DNA of 64,000 nucleotides from Salegentibacter salinarum (GTDB lineage Bacteria; Bacteroidota; Bacteroidia; Flavobacteriales; Flavobacteriaceae), in assembly GCF_900168115.1 (NCBI RefSeq), contig NZ_FUZC01000004.1, positions 124,001-188,000 on the forward strand, read 5' to 3'. A program made the position numbers and the translations under genes. Shown in pieces: positions 27,657 through 37,014 of the stretch (the stretch's first letter is position 1; each line of letters opens with the position of its first letter). A model generated the notes under the pieces. It was not told the origin of the DNA. It did not search any database and saw only the letters and a list, made by a program, of their open reading frames with translations.

Positions 27657-27732
27657 AATTTTGGATGGGGTAACCACCCCTTTTTTCAGCAAAGCTGAAT
27701 TCATTCCCCTCCTTTGAAAGGAGGGGAGCTTT
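27657..27732. repeat. Bacteroidota palindromic intergenic repeat
   Basis: The segment contains GGGGTAACCACCCC, then TTCAGCAAAGCTGAA, then the perfect 10-bp hairpin CCCCTCCTTT-g-AAAGGAGGGG (27706-27726). This string of short palindromes is a repeat type I know from many Bacteroidota genomes, usually between genes. It also separates the miniprotein gene from the convergent ACT-domain gene and may act as a terminator. Confidence 0.6.
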
Positions 27733-27735
27733 TAT

Positions 27736-28380
27736 CTACTTCTTAATCTCATTAATCAATAAAAACGCCTGATTTACGTATTCCTTTTCTAAGAAAAGTG
27801 CGAAATAATTTGAGGTTGAGATCATTTCAAAAATTGGAATTCCTTCGTAAGCGAGAAGTTTAAAGAGATAAAAATAGAGTCCAACAAACTGCGAACTATT
27901 TTTAGGTAGGGCAATAGTAATGGAAGAAAGTTCTTCTTTAATAGAAACCCGCCTTTCATTCCTGAAGCAATCTTCAACAAGATTTGTAAGACTGGAAGAA
28001 ACCAAAATATTACTTTCCTGATAATTGCTGGAATAATTAAGGTAAACCCCGGTTTGATCTTTTACCGCGTCCAGCAATTTAGCCTTATTAGCAATAATCG
28101 TATTAGAGTTTAAAAAAGTATATTCGGTAATGCCGGAACGTACAACAATATCTCCCAGTTCCCGCAAATGCTGCATATTAATCTTGGTTCGGCGGGGAGC
28201 GTAGCGCCTTAACGCCATTATAATTGAACCCTGCTTTACCGGTTTCCGCATTTCTTTTTCTACCTGCGGCTGAATATCTTCCGCGAGTCCGCTAAAATTT
28301 ACAATATCCCGGGCAATCGCATCATCCAGGAAAGGTTGGTGTCTAATTATATCGTGAACACAGGTAGTAATCGTCTTCAT
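27736..28380 (-). CDS. ACT-domain protein with winged-helix-like N terminus
   Basis: A 214-residue protein. The N-terminal half (about 1-90) looks like a winged helix, with a run such as DAIARDIVNFSGLAEDI and basic ALRRYAPRR. The C-terminal half has ACT-type folds; the segment SITIALPKNSSQFVGLYFY followed by YEGIPIFEMISTSNYFALF is the classical ligand-side strand pattern. It is divergent from lysC with 167 bases between them, and its promoter region carries a palindrome (28393-28411). It may sense lysine or threonine and control itself and the aspartate-kinase gene. That is inference, and no symbol is given. Confidence 0.65.
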   Translation of the reverse strand: MKTITTCVHDIIRHQPFLDDAIARDIVNFSGLAEDIQPQVEKEMRKPVKQGSIIMALRRYAPRRTKINMQHLRELGDIVVRSGITEYTFLNSNTIIANKAKLLDAVKDQTGVYLNYSSNYQESNILVSSSLTNLVEDCFRNERRVSIKEELSSITIALPKNSSQFVGLYFYLFKLLAYEGIPIFEMISTSNYFALFLEKEYVNQAFLLINEIKK

Positions 28381-28392
28381 TGTTAAATATTG

Positions 28393-28411
28393 TACATTTT
28401 GTGCAAATGTA
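28393..28411. promoter_or_regulatory. Palindrome over the -7 element of the ACT-domain gene
   Basis: TACATTT-tgtgc-AAATGTA, seven-base arms with a five-base spacer. Read on the minus strand, the right arm with the adjoining base gives TACATTTG, an exact -7 element for the ACT-domain gene. It is a candidate operator. Confidence 0.5.
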
Positions 28412-28547
28412 TATAAATTGATAGATATTTTTTGTTGCAGGAAGCTTTAATTCTAATTATGCATTAAATTATTCCAGCAGGCAAAATTGAAATAATAAAA
28501 AGAAAATTTAGCATTAAAAATCTCACATAGTGAGTAAATAATTAGCA

Positions 28548-29885
28548 ATGAAAGTATTAAAGTTTGGGGGTACTTCAGTAGGATCTGTAGAGAGCATTAG
28601 AAATGTAAAGAACATTTTAGCTTCAAGGGAAGGAAAGAAAGTTCTTGTACTTTCGGCAATGGCCGGGGTAACTAATAAACTGGTTGAAATTACCGAAAAT
28701 ATTAAGCTTGAAAATTATTCAGCGATCAATACAATTATTACTGAATTAAAACAAAAGCACGAAACTACCATAGATGCTCTTATAGACAAACCTGGATTAA
28801 ATTCTTATGCCAAAGCTTTTGTGAATAATGTGCTTGAAGGTTTACAGGAAATTAGCCGCAATAAATATTCTGAAAAGGTTTATGCCGAAGTTGTAACTAC
28901 CGGTGAGACTATGCTCACTTATATTTTCTCTACGTTTCTTACCAATTCGGGAATTCAGAATAACTTCCTGGATGCCAAAGATTTTATGCAGGTTTCAAAC
29001 CTGGAAAATCCTGATACAGATTTAGTTGGAAAACTATTTCAGCAGAATATAGAAAACCTGGAATCCACTGATATTTACATTACCCAGGGTTTTGTAAGAA
29101 TCGATGTGCAGAATAATATTAGCACGTTAAAACGTGGCGGTAGCGATTACAGCGCAACTATCCTGGCTACAGCAGTTCAGGCCGAAGAAGTTCAAATCTG
29201 GACCGATATTGATGGGTTTCATAATAATGATCCGCGATATGTTGAAAATACACACGCCATTGCCGAATTAAGTTTTGAGGAAGCTGCCGAGCTGGCTTAT
29301 TTTGGGGCAAAAATTTTGCATCCACAAACAATCTCCCCGGTTATAAAAAGACAGATTCCACTTTTTCTAAAAAATACTTTTACTCCCGATCTACCCGGAA
29401 CTAAAATTTCGGCTGAAATTCATTCCCGTGGATTGAAAGCGATTTCCGCTAAAGATGGGATTACCGCCATTAAAATTAAATCCAACCGAATGCTGATGGC
29501 ACACGGTTTTCTGAAAAAGATCTTTGAGGTTTTTGATAAATACGAAACCGCGATTGATATGATTACCACTTCAGAAATTGCGATTTCCCTAACCATTGAT
29601 GACGACCGGAATTTAAACCTTATTCTGGAAGAATTAAATGCTTACGGTGAGATTACCGTGGAAAAAGAACACAGTATTATTTGCATTGTAGGCGAGGGCC
29701 TAATTGAAGATAAAAGTACTAGCCGACTTTTTGAATTACTAAATGATATTCCCGTGAGAATGATTTCTTATGGCGGAAGCGACAACAATATTTCTTTGCT
29801 GGTCGATACTAAAAACAAGATAAAGACCCTGCAGGGTTTAAACCATAAATTGTTTGAGGAACAAGAAGTACCTCAATTTGTTTGA
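28548..29885 (+). CDS. lysC: Monofunctional aspartate kinase
   Basis: Aspartate kinase phosphorylates L-aspartate, the first committed step to lysine, threonine, methionine and diaminopimelate. Kinase motifs are KFGGTSVGS (residues 5-13), TTGE (about 124), and TLKRGGSDYSATILA. Two ACT regulatory domains occupy about 300-445, as in feedback-inhibited isoforms. Length (445) is that of a monofunctional enzyme with no homoserine dehydrogenase fused. Upstream is the ACT-domain gene; downstream is a strong terminator. Confidence 0.93.
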   Translation: MKVLKFGGTSVGSVESIRNVKNILASREGKKVLVLSAMAGVTNKLVEITENIKLENYSAINTIITELKQKHETTIDALIDKPGLNSYAKAFVNNVLEGLQEISRNKYSEKVYAEVVTTGETMLTYIFSTFLTNSGIQNNFLDAKDFMQVSNLENPDTDLVGKLFQQNIENLESTDIYITQGFVRIDVQNNISTLKRGGSDYSATILATAVQAEEVQIWTDIDGFHNNDPRYVENTHAIAELSFEEAAELAYFGAKILHPQTISPVIKRQIPLFLKNTFTPDLPGTKISAEIHSRGLKAISAKDGITAIKIKSNRMLMAHGFLKKIFEVFDKYETAIDMITTSEIAISLTIDDDRNLNLILEELNAYGEITVEKEHSIICIVGEGLIEDKSTSRLFELLNDIPVRMISYGGSDNNISLLVDTKNKIKTLQGLNHKLFEEQEVPQFV

Positions 29886-29926
29886 TTTCTGTTTGTGAAC
29901 AGGCAACTGTTCCTTTTGTGTAGTGG

Positions 29927-29957
29927 AACCGCCGGTAGGCTAACCGGCGGTTTTTTT
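29927..29957. terminator. Terminator after lysC, overlapping the end of the glycosyltransferase gene
   Basis: The 10-bp perfect stem AACCGCCGGT (29927-29936) / ACCGGCGGTT (29943-29952) has a 6-base loop and a T-run. The stop codon of the convergent glycosyltransferase gene (29940-29942) lies in the loop. Confidence 0.9.
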
Positions 29958-31199
29958 ATTTTTTTCCTTTTCTTCAATAAATTTGGCCATAAAATAAGTA
30001 CTCCTATGCTGATGATGCTGTAGCATTTTTCCTATAAAATTCTTTTGCCTGTAGAAATTTAGATTTTGAACTAAATCAGTTAATCTTTCTGAAAAATCCT
30101 GCTGAAATGCTTCTTTATTAAATCTTGAGTTGATAATTCTAAAACCATTTTCTACCGAATTTTTCCAAAGTTTTTCCTCGGAGTATAATCGCACCGATTT
30201 CTCTGCAAATTCTTTAGGATCGTTGGTTATAAAACCATTCCAATCAAGTGCTCCGGGAATTCCCTCGGCACCAATAGAAGTTGTGACAGAAGGTGTTCCG
30301 CATTGCATTGCCTGGATAAGCTTTCCTTTTAATCCAGCTCCAAACTGAATAGGCGCCAGGCAAACTTTAGCATTTTTCATCACATATTCCGCATTTCTGG
30401 CACGACCTTTTACGATAAAACCTTCTTTTTCATTATTCAGATTCCAGACTTTTTGTGAAGGATAAGCGCCATAAATTTCCAGGTTGGAATTCGGAAGTTG
30501 TTGCCTTATCAATGGCCAGATTTTCTCCTTTAAATATAAAACTGCATTCCAGTTAGGCTCGTGAAGAAAATTTCCAATACTTATAAAATTCTGTCTTTCG
30601 TTAAATGGTGGCAATTTTGCTTTATTTTCGTATGAAATTGTTTCCAGAAGAAAAGGAAGATAATGCAGGAGGTTCTTAGCTATCTTAAATTCCTTCTGAA
30701 GCAAATCCATTTCAACTTCAGAAATTATCAGGCTCAGGTCGCAGCGATAAATACTCCCGATTTCCCTTTTCGTTATATCGACATCAAAATAAAGACTTTC
30801 TGCAGAAATATTTTTTTTATAAGCTTCAGTCCGGGTTTTTCTGAGAAAATGAAGATCTTCAGTATCTAAAATTTTTACCGCATCAGGGCAAGTTTCATCA
30901 ACTCTCCAACCAAATTGCTCTTCAGTCATAAACCTATCAAAAAGCACTAAATCCGGCCGAATTTTTTTCAGTAATTCATCAAAAGAAGGATGATTCATTA
31001 TTATCACTTGAGATGCGATATTCATCTTTTCTAAATCTACAGCAAATTCGCTACGCGCTGCAGTGCTCACAAAGGTGATTTCGTAATTTTCGGCAAGAAA
31101 AAATTCTAATAATTGAAGAATTCGGCTACCGGCGGCAGAAGAATTAGGTTCTGGCCAAACACAGCCAATTACAAGTAAGCGACTTTTAGGTAAGCTCAT
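29940..31199 (-). CDS. Glycosyltransferase, GT4-like
   Basis: A 419-residue GT-B-fold glycosyltransferase. The N-terminal half begins RLLVIGCVWPEPNSSAAG; the C-terminal half has the nucleotide-sugar region VCLAPIQFGAGLKGKLIQAM followed by GTPSVTTSIGAEGI. The first acidic residue of the usual EX7E motif is not obvious. It probably transfers a hexose to a surface glycan or lipid, but no polysaccharide operon is nearby. It appears to be a single-gene transcript. Confidence 0.82.
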   Translation of the reverse strand: MSLPKSRLLVIGCVWPEPNSSAAGSRILQLLEFFLAENYEITFVSTAARSEFAVDLEKMNIASQVIIMNHPSFDELLKKIRPDLVLFDRFMTEEQFGWRVDETCPDAVKILDTEDLHFLRKTRTEAYKKNISAESLYFDVDITKREIGSIYRCDLSLIISEVEMDLLQKEFKIAKNLLHYLPFLLETISYENKAKLPPFNERQNFISIGNFLHEPNWNAVLYLKEKIWPLIRQQLPNSNLEIYGAYPSQKVWNLNNEKEGFIVKGRARNAEYVMKNAKVCLAPIQFGAGLKGKLIQAMQCGTPSVTTSIGAEGIPGALDWNGFITNDPKEFAEKSVRLYSEEKLWKNSVENGFRIINSRFNKEAFQQDFSERLTDLVQNLNFYRQKNFIGKMLQHHQHRSTYFMAKFIEEKEKNKKTAG

Positions 31200-31256
31200 A
31201 AAAAATTTACAGAAAAATTAATATCTAATTTGAACTTAGATCTACGCCATCTGAAT

Positions 31257-31269
31257 CCCGATTATCGGG
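31257..31269. promoter_or_regulatory. Short perfect hairpin in the spacer
   Basis: CCCGAT-t-ATCGGG, six-base arms with a one-base loop, lies between the SLC13 transporter gene and the downstream glycosyltransferase gene on the same strand. No T-run follows on either strand. It could be an operator or an mRNA stem. Confidence 0.3.
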
Positions 31270-31324
31270 TAAAAGCGGCATAAATTTTTTGTCAAAAATA
31301 CCTGAAATTAAAGCAGATTCCTAA

Positions 31325-33136
31325 TTAAAGACTGGCCGATAGTAGGAGGGATGCGGTTACCCAGAGCACTAGCGAAACGGTACCGCCAATTATAAAAAAG
31401 TGCCTAAACCGATAAATTCCCATTCCATAAATTATAGTGTTGGTTTGGTAGCCAACCGGAGTGAAAAAACTAAAATTAGAAGCAAATAAAACCGATAAAA
31501 TAAAGGGTTTTGGATCCATTTGCATGCTCGCCGCAATACTTATGGCGATGGGTGTGATTATAATTGCCGTCGCATTATTAGAGATGAATCCGCTTAAAAC
31601 CATGGTTACCAGGAATAAAATTCCTATTACAATAATATCGGTTTGGTTTTGAAAGATTAGCAATAATTGTTCAGAAATCCAATGATCGGCGCCGGTGTTA
31701 TTCATCGCTACACCTAAAGGAATCATTCCTGCAAGTAAGAAAATGATTTGCCAATTTACCTGGGAATAAATTTTACCAAGGTCTATACATTTAGTGAAAA
31801 TCATTAAAAAACAGCCAATAAGCGCACTTTTTAAGATAGGAAAAATAGAAAAAGCTGAAAGCCCAATAACTACTAATAAAATTGCCAGCGACAGATATTT
31901 TTTAGTTTTGGTGGTAACCTCAATATTCTTGTGTTGCTGTAAGATGGTGACGTTTTCAATCTTTTGAAGTTCATCCATGGCACTTTCGCTAACCTCTACT
32001 AGCAACCGGTCTCCAACCCTTAATTCAATTTCATCTTTACCACGATTAAAAATTCGTCTCCTGGGATTTCTAAAATTTCTTCTTTTTCTTATTGCCAGCG
32101 GTACAGCCCCGTGAAGATCATACCAACCCACGGTTTTGATGTTTTTTCCAATTAAAGGTGAATTGGGAAGCATTAAAAGTTCTACCACCTGTACATTTTC
32201 TTCCAGTTCTTCAGAATCAGTAATAGGGTCGGCTAGTTTTTTATTGTCTTCATCTTTAATTACGGTAAAACCTTCAGCATCTTTAAGTTTTATAAGGTTT
32301 TCAAGATTACAGCGCAGTAAAAGCTGATCGTCTTCTTTAAGGCTGGTGAATTTCCCTGGCCTGTCGTTAATAATCCCGTTGCGCTTAAGTCTTAAAACTT
32401 CAATATCATCATTATCGTGCAAAAAAGTTTCGCCAATACTTTTCCCAATTACCTTGGAATCTCCGGTAATAATAACCTTGGTAATATATTCATCAAGGTT
32501 ATAATCTTCACTTAATTTGGTCTTTTTAGTAGCGGGGAGAAGTTTTGCCAAAGCACTGACTATAACTATGGTGATAATTAAAAAAATTACTCCATACCAG
32601 GTAAATTCAAAAAAACTAAATCGTTCAACACCTCTATCTATAGCAACCGCGTTTACAATAAGGTTGGTAGAAGTCCCCATCAAGGTGCAACTTCCTCCAA
32701 TAATTCCCGCGAAAGAAACAGGCAAAAGCAGTTTTGAATTAGGGATGTCGTATTTAGCCGATAATTCAGTGATGATTTTTATAAAAACGATCACCACTGC
32801 CGTAGTATTAATAAATGCAGAAATACTCCCGGCAATAAACATAAATGCCGGGATCATTAGAAAAATGGGTAAAACTCTTAGGTTTTTGAGTCCGCCGGCC
32901 AGCCAGTCTATCACCCCGTTTGTTTCCAAACCTATGGCTATAATCATTAAAGCCAGCACCGTAATAGTGGCCGGACTCGAAAAGCCTGAAATAGCTTCTT
33001 CGGGACTAACTAAATTGCTTAATAATAAAGCTGCAAGGATAAAAAAGGCAATTTTATCTACCGGAAAAACTTCCAGGGCAAAGAGAACAATTACCACAAT
33101 TATGATAAAAAACAATATGGCGATTTCGAGGCTCAT
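31325..33136 (-). CDS. SLC13-family permease with two RCK_C domains
   Basis: A 603-residue inner-membrane transporter of the DASS/SLC13 type, which imports di- or tricarboxylates, sulfate or phosphate with Na+ or H+. The two symmetrical halves carry the signature turns GTSTNLIVN and SNNATAIII. Between them lie two TrkA_C/RCK_C regulatory domains (about 210-300 and 310-400), as in bacterial SLC13 proteins of the sulfate/citrate group. The substrate cannot be fixed from sequence alone. Confidence 0.92.
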   Translation of the reverse strand: MSLEIAILFFIIIVVIVLFALEVFPVDKIAFFILAALLLSNLVSPEEAISGFSSPATITVLALMIIAIGLETNGVIDWLAGGLKNLRVLPIFLMIPAFMFIAGSISAFINTTAVVIVFIKIITELSAKYDIPNSKLLLPVSFAGIIGGSCTLMGTSTNLIVNAVAIDRGVERFSFFEFTWYGVIFLIITIVIVSALAKLLPATKKTKLSEDYNLDEYITKVIITGDSKVIGKSIGETFLHDNDDIEVLRLKRNGIINDRPGKFTSLKEDDQLLLRCNLENLIKLKDAEGFTVIKDEDNKKLADPITDSEELEENVQVVELLMLPNSPLIGKNIKTVGWYDLHGAVPLAIRKRRNFRNPRRRIFNRGKDEIELRVGDRLLVEVSESAMDELQKIENVTILQQHKNIEVTTKTKKYLSLAILLVVIGLSAFSIFPILKSALIGCFLMIFTKCIDLGKIYSQVNWQIIFLLAGMIPLGVAMNNTGADHWISEQLLLIFQNQTDIIVIGILFLVTMVLSGFISNNATAIIITPIAISIAASMQMDPKPFILSVLFASNFSFFTPVGYQTNTIIYGMGIYRFRHFFIIGGTVSLVLWVTASLLLSASL

Positions 33137-33272
33137 TATTTAAATTTATAAAATAAAAGTAAGGGAATACCGCTTTGTAGAATTCTTCTTCTGAAAGATT
33201 TATGAATTAATAAATCAGTTTAATTTTTTACCAAAGCATATTAATTCATATTTTGAAGGTTAAAACAAAATT

Positions 33273-33767
33273 ATGAGCAGAGGATTTGTAAAAGAAGACG
33301 ACCAGGAAGAAGCTCCTATTATCCCGCCAAGAGCGGCTTTACCGGCAGGCGAAACAAATTATGTGACGCCAAATGGATTAAAAGAATTAAAAGAAGAAGA
33401 GGAAGAACTTATAGAAGAACGCGCCAATCTCGATAAAGAAAATGAAACTGAACGTAGAAGGGCACAGGCGGTTATAGACGGGAATCTTAAATTATTAAGA
33501 GAGCGAATTAGCACCGCCAGGATTTTAGATCCTAAAGAGCAACCTGAAGATGAAGTGCGTTTTGGTGCTCTGGTAGAATTAAAACAAAACGGGAATACCC
33601 AAAGGTTCCAAATTGTTGGCGTAGATGAGGCTGATGTGAAAAAGCAAAAAATCGCTTTTGTGGCGCCTATCGCTAAAGCAGTGACAGGTAAGAAAGTGGG
33701 GAATAAAATTGATTTTAAATTAGGTGAAGAAACCCGAAAACTGGAAATCCTTAAAATTACTTACTAA
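33273..33767 (+). CDS. Gre-family transcription elongation factor
   Basis: A 164-residue GreA/GreB-type factor that rescues backtracked RNA polymerase by RNA cleavage. An extra N-terminal tail (about 1-30) precedes the coiled coil (about 35-95), with an acidic tip near KENETERRRAQ. The C-terminal FKBP-like domain (about 100-164) has VRFGALVELKQNG. GreB-like by size. Its stop overlaps the start of the next gene by one base (taATG), tying it to a gluconate operon, which is unusual for a Gre gene. Confidence 0.88.
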   Translation: MSRGFVKEDDQEEAPIIPPRAALPAGETNYVTPNGLKELKEEEEELIEERANLDKENETERRRAQAVIDGNLKLLRERISTARILDPKEQPEDEVRFGALVELKQNGNTQRFQIVGVDEADVKKQKIAFVAPIAKAVTGKKVGNKIDFKLGEETRKLEILKITY

Positions 33768-35668
33768 TGGCCGTATATATTGTGATGGGTGTTTCGGGTT
33801 CAGGTAAAACCACTATTGGAAAACTTCTCGCTACAGAGTTGAATTTACCTTTCTATGACGCCGATGATTTTCATCCTCCCGAAAATGTGGAAAAGATGAA
33901 AAATGGAATTCCGCTTCAGGATGATGATAGAAATGGCTGGTTAGCAGTTTTAGCTGCAAATATTCAAAAAGGGGAGCAAGGCGGTGGCGCTGTTTTGGCC
34001 TGTTCGGCTTTAAAAGAAAAATACCGAAAGCAATTGACTTCAATTCCTGAAGAAAATTTAAAATGGATTTTCCTTTCGGCAGATTTTGAGGTGATTTTAG
34101 AAAGATTAAAATCAAGAAAAGGGCATTACTTTAAGCCGGAAATGCTCACCTCGCAATTTGAGACACTGGAAGAACCAAATTATGCCATTCGAATAAATGT
34201 AAATACTTCTGAAGAAAATATTTTAAAGGAAATTATGGCAAAATTAAATGTTCTTGAAGCTGAAATAGGACTTATCGGACTTGGTGTAATGGGTAAGAGT
34301 TTGGCTTTAAACCTACTTTCAAAAAATATTAATGTTTCTGTTTTTAACCGGCACGTACCCGGTCAGGAAGAAGATATCGCTAAAAATTTTGTTCAGGAAA
34401 ATGCTGAAAAATATACATTTCAGGGTTTTGATGATTTAAAAGAATTTGTTTCGTCTTTAAATCCACCCAGGAAAATTTTATTAATGGTAAATGCCGGTGC
34501 TGCGGTTGATGCTGTAATAGAAAGTTTGCTTCCTTTCTTAGAAAAAGATGATATAATTACCGATGGTGGGAATTCCCATTATAAAGATACTTTGAGAAGG
34601 GAAAAGACCTTAAAAAAACAGGGAATTCATTTTATAGGTTGCGGAATATCGGGTGGGGAAGAAGGCGCCTTAAAAGGTCCCTCAATTATGCCCGGAGGAT
34701 CTTTAGAAGCTTATAAACAAATAGGACCGATTTTAGAAAAAATAGCAGCAAAAGATAAAACCGGAAATCCCTGCTGTACCCATATTGGTCCCGATGGCGC
34801 AGGTCATTTTGTAAAGATGTTGCACAATGGTATTGAATATGGCGAAATGCAACTAATTGCTGAAACCTACCATTTTCTAAGATATTATACGAATTCAAAA
34901 CCGACAGCAATTGCCAGTCTTTTTGAAGCCTGGAATAAGGAAATGAAAAGCTATTTACTGGAAATATCCGTAGATATTCTTCGAAAAAAGGAGAATGAAG
35001 ACTTCCTGATCGATAAAATTCTGGATGCAGCTAAACAAAAAGGCACTGGCGGTTGGTCAACGAACGCCGCCTTAGAACTCGGTGTTCCGCTTGATACCAT
35101 TACCGCTGCGGTTTTGGCCAGGAATATTTCCGGGATGAAGGAAATTCGGGTTAATGCTTCATATTTGTATAAAAATGATAACCAAGGTGGAAATTTGGAA
35201 GAAATAAAAGATAAATTATTCCAGGCCTACAAAACCGCCAGTATTATTAATCACACCGTGGGTTATGATTTACTGAGGGTTGCTTCCTCAGAATACAGCT
35301 GGAACCTTAATTTATCTGAAATTTCCCGGATTTGGACCAACGGCTGTATCATTAGATCGGGATTAATGGAAAATCTAGTTGAAATCTTTAAAGATTCAAA
35401 TAATCATTTATTGCTGAATAAAAATATTTCTTCAGAAATACAAAAAAATCAGGCCTCATTGACGAAAACAGTTAGTATTGCACTTCAGTCTGGTTATGCC
35501 GTTCCGGTTTTATCGGCTGCGACTAATTACTTTCTGAATTTTACTTCTGCTCAAAATTCTGCAAATATGATTCAGGCTCAACGGGATTATTTTGGAGCAC
35601 ATACTTACGAGCGAATCGATAGCCCCCGGGGCGAATTTTTTCATACCCAATGGAAAACCTATAATTAA
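33767..35668 (+). CDS. gnd: Gluconokinase/6-phosphogluconate dehydrogenase fusion
   Basis: A 633-residue bifunctional protein. Residues 1-160 are gluconokinase (GntK) with P-loop GVSGSGKTT (8-16) and the family DADDFHPPENVEKM. From about 165 a complete 6-phosphogluconate dehydrogenase begins with the Rossmann motif GLIGLGVMGKSLA, then GGNSHYKDT, GCGISGGEEGA and the catalytic-lysine region GAGHFVKMLHNGIEYG. The two activities are consecutive: gluconate to 6-phosphogluconate, then to ribulose 5-phosphate with NADP reduction. The permease for gluconate follows with a one-base overlap. The fusion keeps both active sites, so there is no sign of decay. Confidence 0.95.
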   Translation: MAVYIVMGVSGSGKTTIGKLLATELNLPFYDADDFHPPENVEKMKNGIPLQDDDRNGWLAVLAANIQKGEQGGGAVLACSALKEKYRKQLTSIPEENLKWIFLSADFEVILERLKSRKGHYFKPEMLTSQFETLEEPNYAIRINVNTSEENILKEIMAKLNVLEAEIGLIGLGVMGKSLALNLLSKNINVSVFNRHVPGQEEDIAKNFVQENAEKYTFQGFDDLKEFVSSLNPPRKILLMVNAGAAVDAVIESLLPFLEKDDIITDGGNSHYKDTLRREKTLKKQGIHFIGCGISGGEEGALKGPSIMPGGSLEAYKQIGPILEKIAAKDKTGNPCCTHIGPDGAGHFVKMLHNGIEYGEMQLIAETYHFLRYYTNSKPTAIASLFEAWNKEMKSYLLEISVDILRKKENEDFLIDKILDAAKQKGTGGWSTNAALELGVPLDTITAAVLARNISGMKEIRVNASYLYKNDNQGGNLEEIKDKLFQAYKTASIINHTVGYDLLRVASSEYSWNLNLSEISRIWTNGCIIRSGLMENLVEIFKDSNNHLLLNKNISSEIQKNQASLTKTVSIALQSGYAVPVLSAATNYFLNFTSAQNSANMIQAQRDYFGAHTYERIDSPRGEFFHTQWKTYN

Positions 35669-37014
35669 TGGATATACAATTACTCTTTGCCGTTATAGCT
35701 GGAATCGCGCTCTTGCTTTTCCTGATTTTAAGACTAAAAATCCAGGCTTTTCTGGCTTTATTAATTGTTTGTATCGCGGTTGGAATTATCGCAGGAATGC
35801 CCGCTACAGAAATCCTGGAAACTATGAAAGATGGGATGGGCAGCACGCTGGGCTTTGTGGCCACGGTAGTTGGTTTGGGTGCCCTTTTTGGTGGAGTTTT
35901 GGAACAATCTGGTGGAGCGCAACGCCTCGCTTCGTTCTTATTAAAGAAAACAGGCGATAAAAAAGCACCCTGGGCTATGATGGTTACTGGTTTTGCCGTA
36001 GCAATTCCCGTATTTTTTGATGTTGCATTTATTATTCTGGTACCGGTTACTTACGCTTTAAGCAAACGCACTGGAAAATCACTGTTGCTATATGCACTGC
36101 CCTTACTTGCGGGCTTAGCGATAACCCACGCGTTTATTCCGCCCACCCCAGGACCAATTGCGGTTGCCGATATTCTTGGTGCCGATTTAGGTTGGGTGAT
36201 TGTTTTCGGTTTTTTAGCAGGAATTCCAGCAGCAATCATCAGCGGACCAATTTTCGCAAGATATATTTCCAAAAGAATCCAGATTGAGCCTAAAAGCTTT
36301 ACCGAAGAAATAGAATATGATGAATCAAAAGCACCGGCACCGGGATTAATTATTTCTATCATTCTTATTCCAATCTTTCTAATTGTGGCAAACACTTTAG
36401 TTCAAAGTCCTTTATTTGATGGAATTTCAATTCCGGAAGGGCTTTTGTACGCGATAGAATTGGTGGGACATCCATTTTCAGCATTGATAATTGCAAATCT
36501 TGTAGCCTGGTATTTTCTTGGAGTAAGACGGGGAATGCAAAAAGAATTTTTACTGAAAGTAGCTACTAAATCTTTTCAAGCAGCCGGGATAATTATTTTA
36601 CTTACCGGTGCTGGTGGCGCTTTTAAACAAATTTTGATCGAAACAGGAGGCGGAGAGATGATTGCCGATGCTTTAAATAACGCCTGGTTTAACCCTTTGG
36701 TTTTTGGGTTTATTGTTGCGGCATTGGTCAGAATCTTACAAGGATCATCTACGGTAGCAATGATAACCGCTGCAGGGATAACTGCGCCGGTTTTAACGGG
36801 AGGCGATTATTCTATGGCGCAAACTTCACTAATTGTAATTGCCATAGCTTCAGGCGCTTCAATTTTGTCTCACGTTAACGATAGTGGATTCTGGCTCGTT
36901 GGCCAGTATTTAGGTTTAACCGAAAAACAGACTTTTAAATCCTGGACGGTAATGACCACCTTAATCGCTGTAGTGGGACTGGCTGTTTCCCTAATTATAT
37001 GGCTTATAATTTAA
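35668..37014 (+). CDS. gntP: GntP-family gluconate permease
   Basis: A 448-residue, 12-14-helix H+-coupled carboxylate transporter of the GntP family. Signature segments are FDVAFIILVPVTYAL (with the conserved charged FD), TPGPIAVADILGADLG, and the second-half motif QGSSTVAMITAAG followed by GASILSHVNDSGFWLV. Its start shares a base with the stop of the kinase-dehydrogenase fusion, so gluconate uptake, phosphorylation and oxidation are encoded together. No gluconate repressor gene is adjacent. Confidence 0.93.
   Translation: MDIQLLFAVIAGIALLLFLILRLKIQAFLALLIVCIAVGIIAGMPATEILETMKDGMGSTLGFVATVVGLGALFGGVLEQSGGAQRLASFLLKKTGDKKAPWAMMVTGFAVAIPVFFDVAFIILVPVTYALSKRTGKSLLLYALPLLAGLAITHAFIPPTPGPIAVADILGADLGWVIVFGFLAGIPAAIISGPIFARYISKRIQIEPKSFTEEIEYDESKAPAPGLIISIILIPIFLIVANTLVQSPLFDGISIPEGLLYAIELVGHPFSALIIANLVAWYFLGVRRGMQKEFLLKVATKSFQAAGIIILLTGAGGAFKQILIETGGGEMIADALNNAWFNPLVFGFIVAALVRILQGSSTVAMITAAGITAPVLTGGDYSMAQTSLIVIAIASGASILSHVNDSGFWLVGQYLGLTEKQTFKSWTVMTTLIAVVGLAVSLIIWLII

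Noticed and set aside
32517-33143. 208-residue plus-strand frame opposite the SLC13 gene
   Set aside because: Antisense shadow of the transporter's membrane helices; no motif.
35592-35960. 122-residue frame spanning the fusion/permease junction
   Set aside because: Out-of-frame shadow of two well-supported genes.
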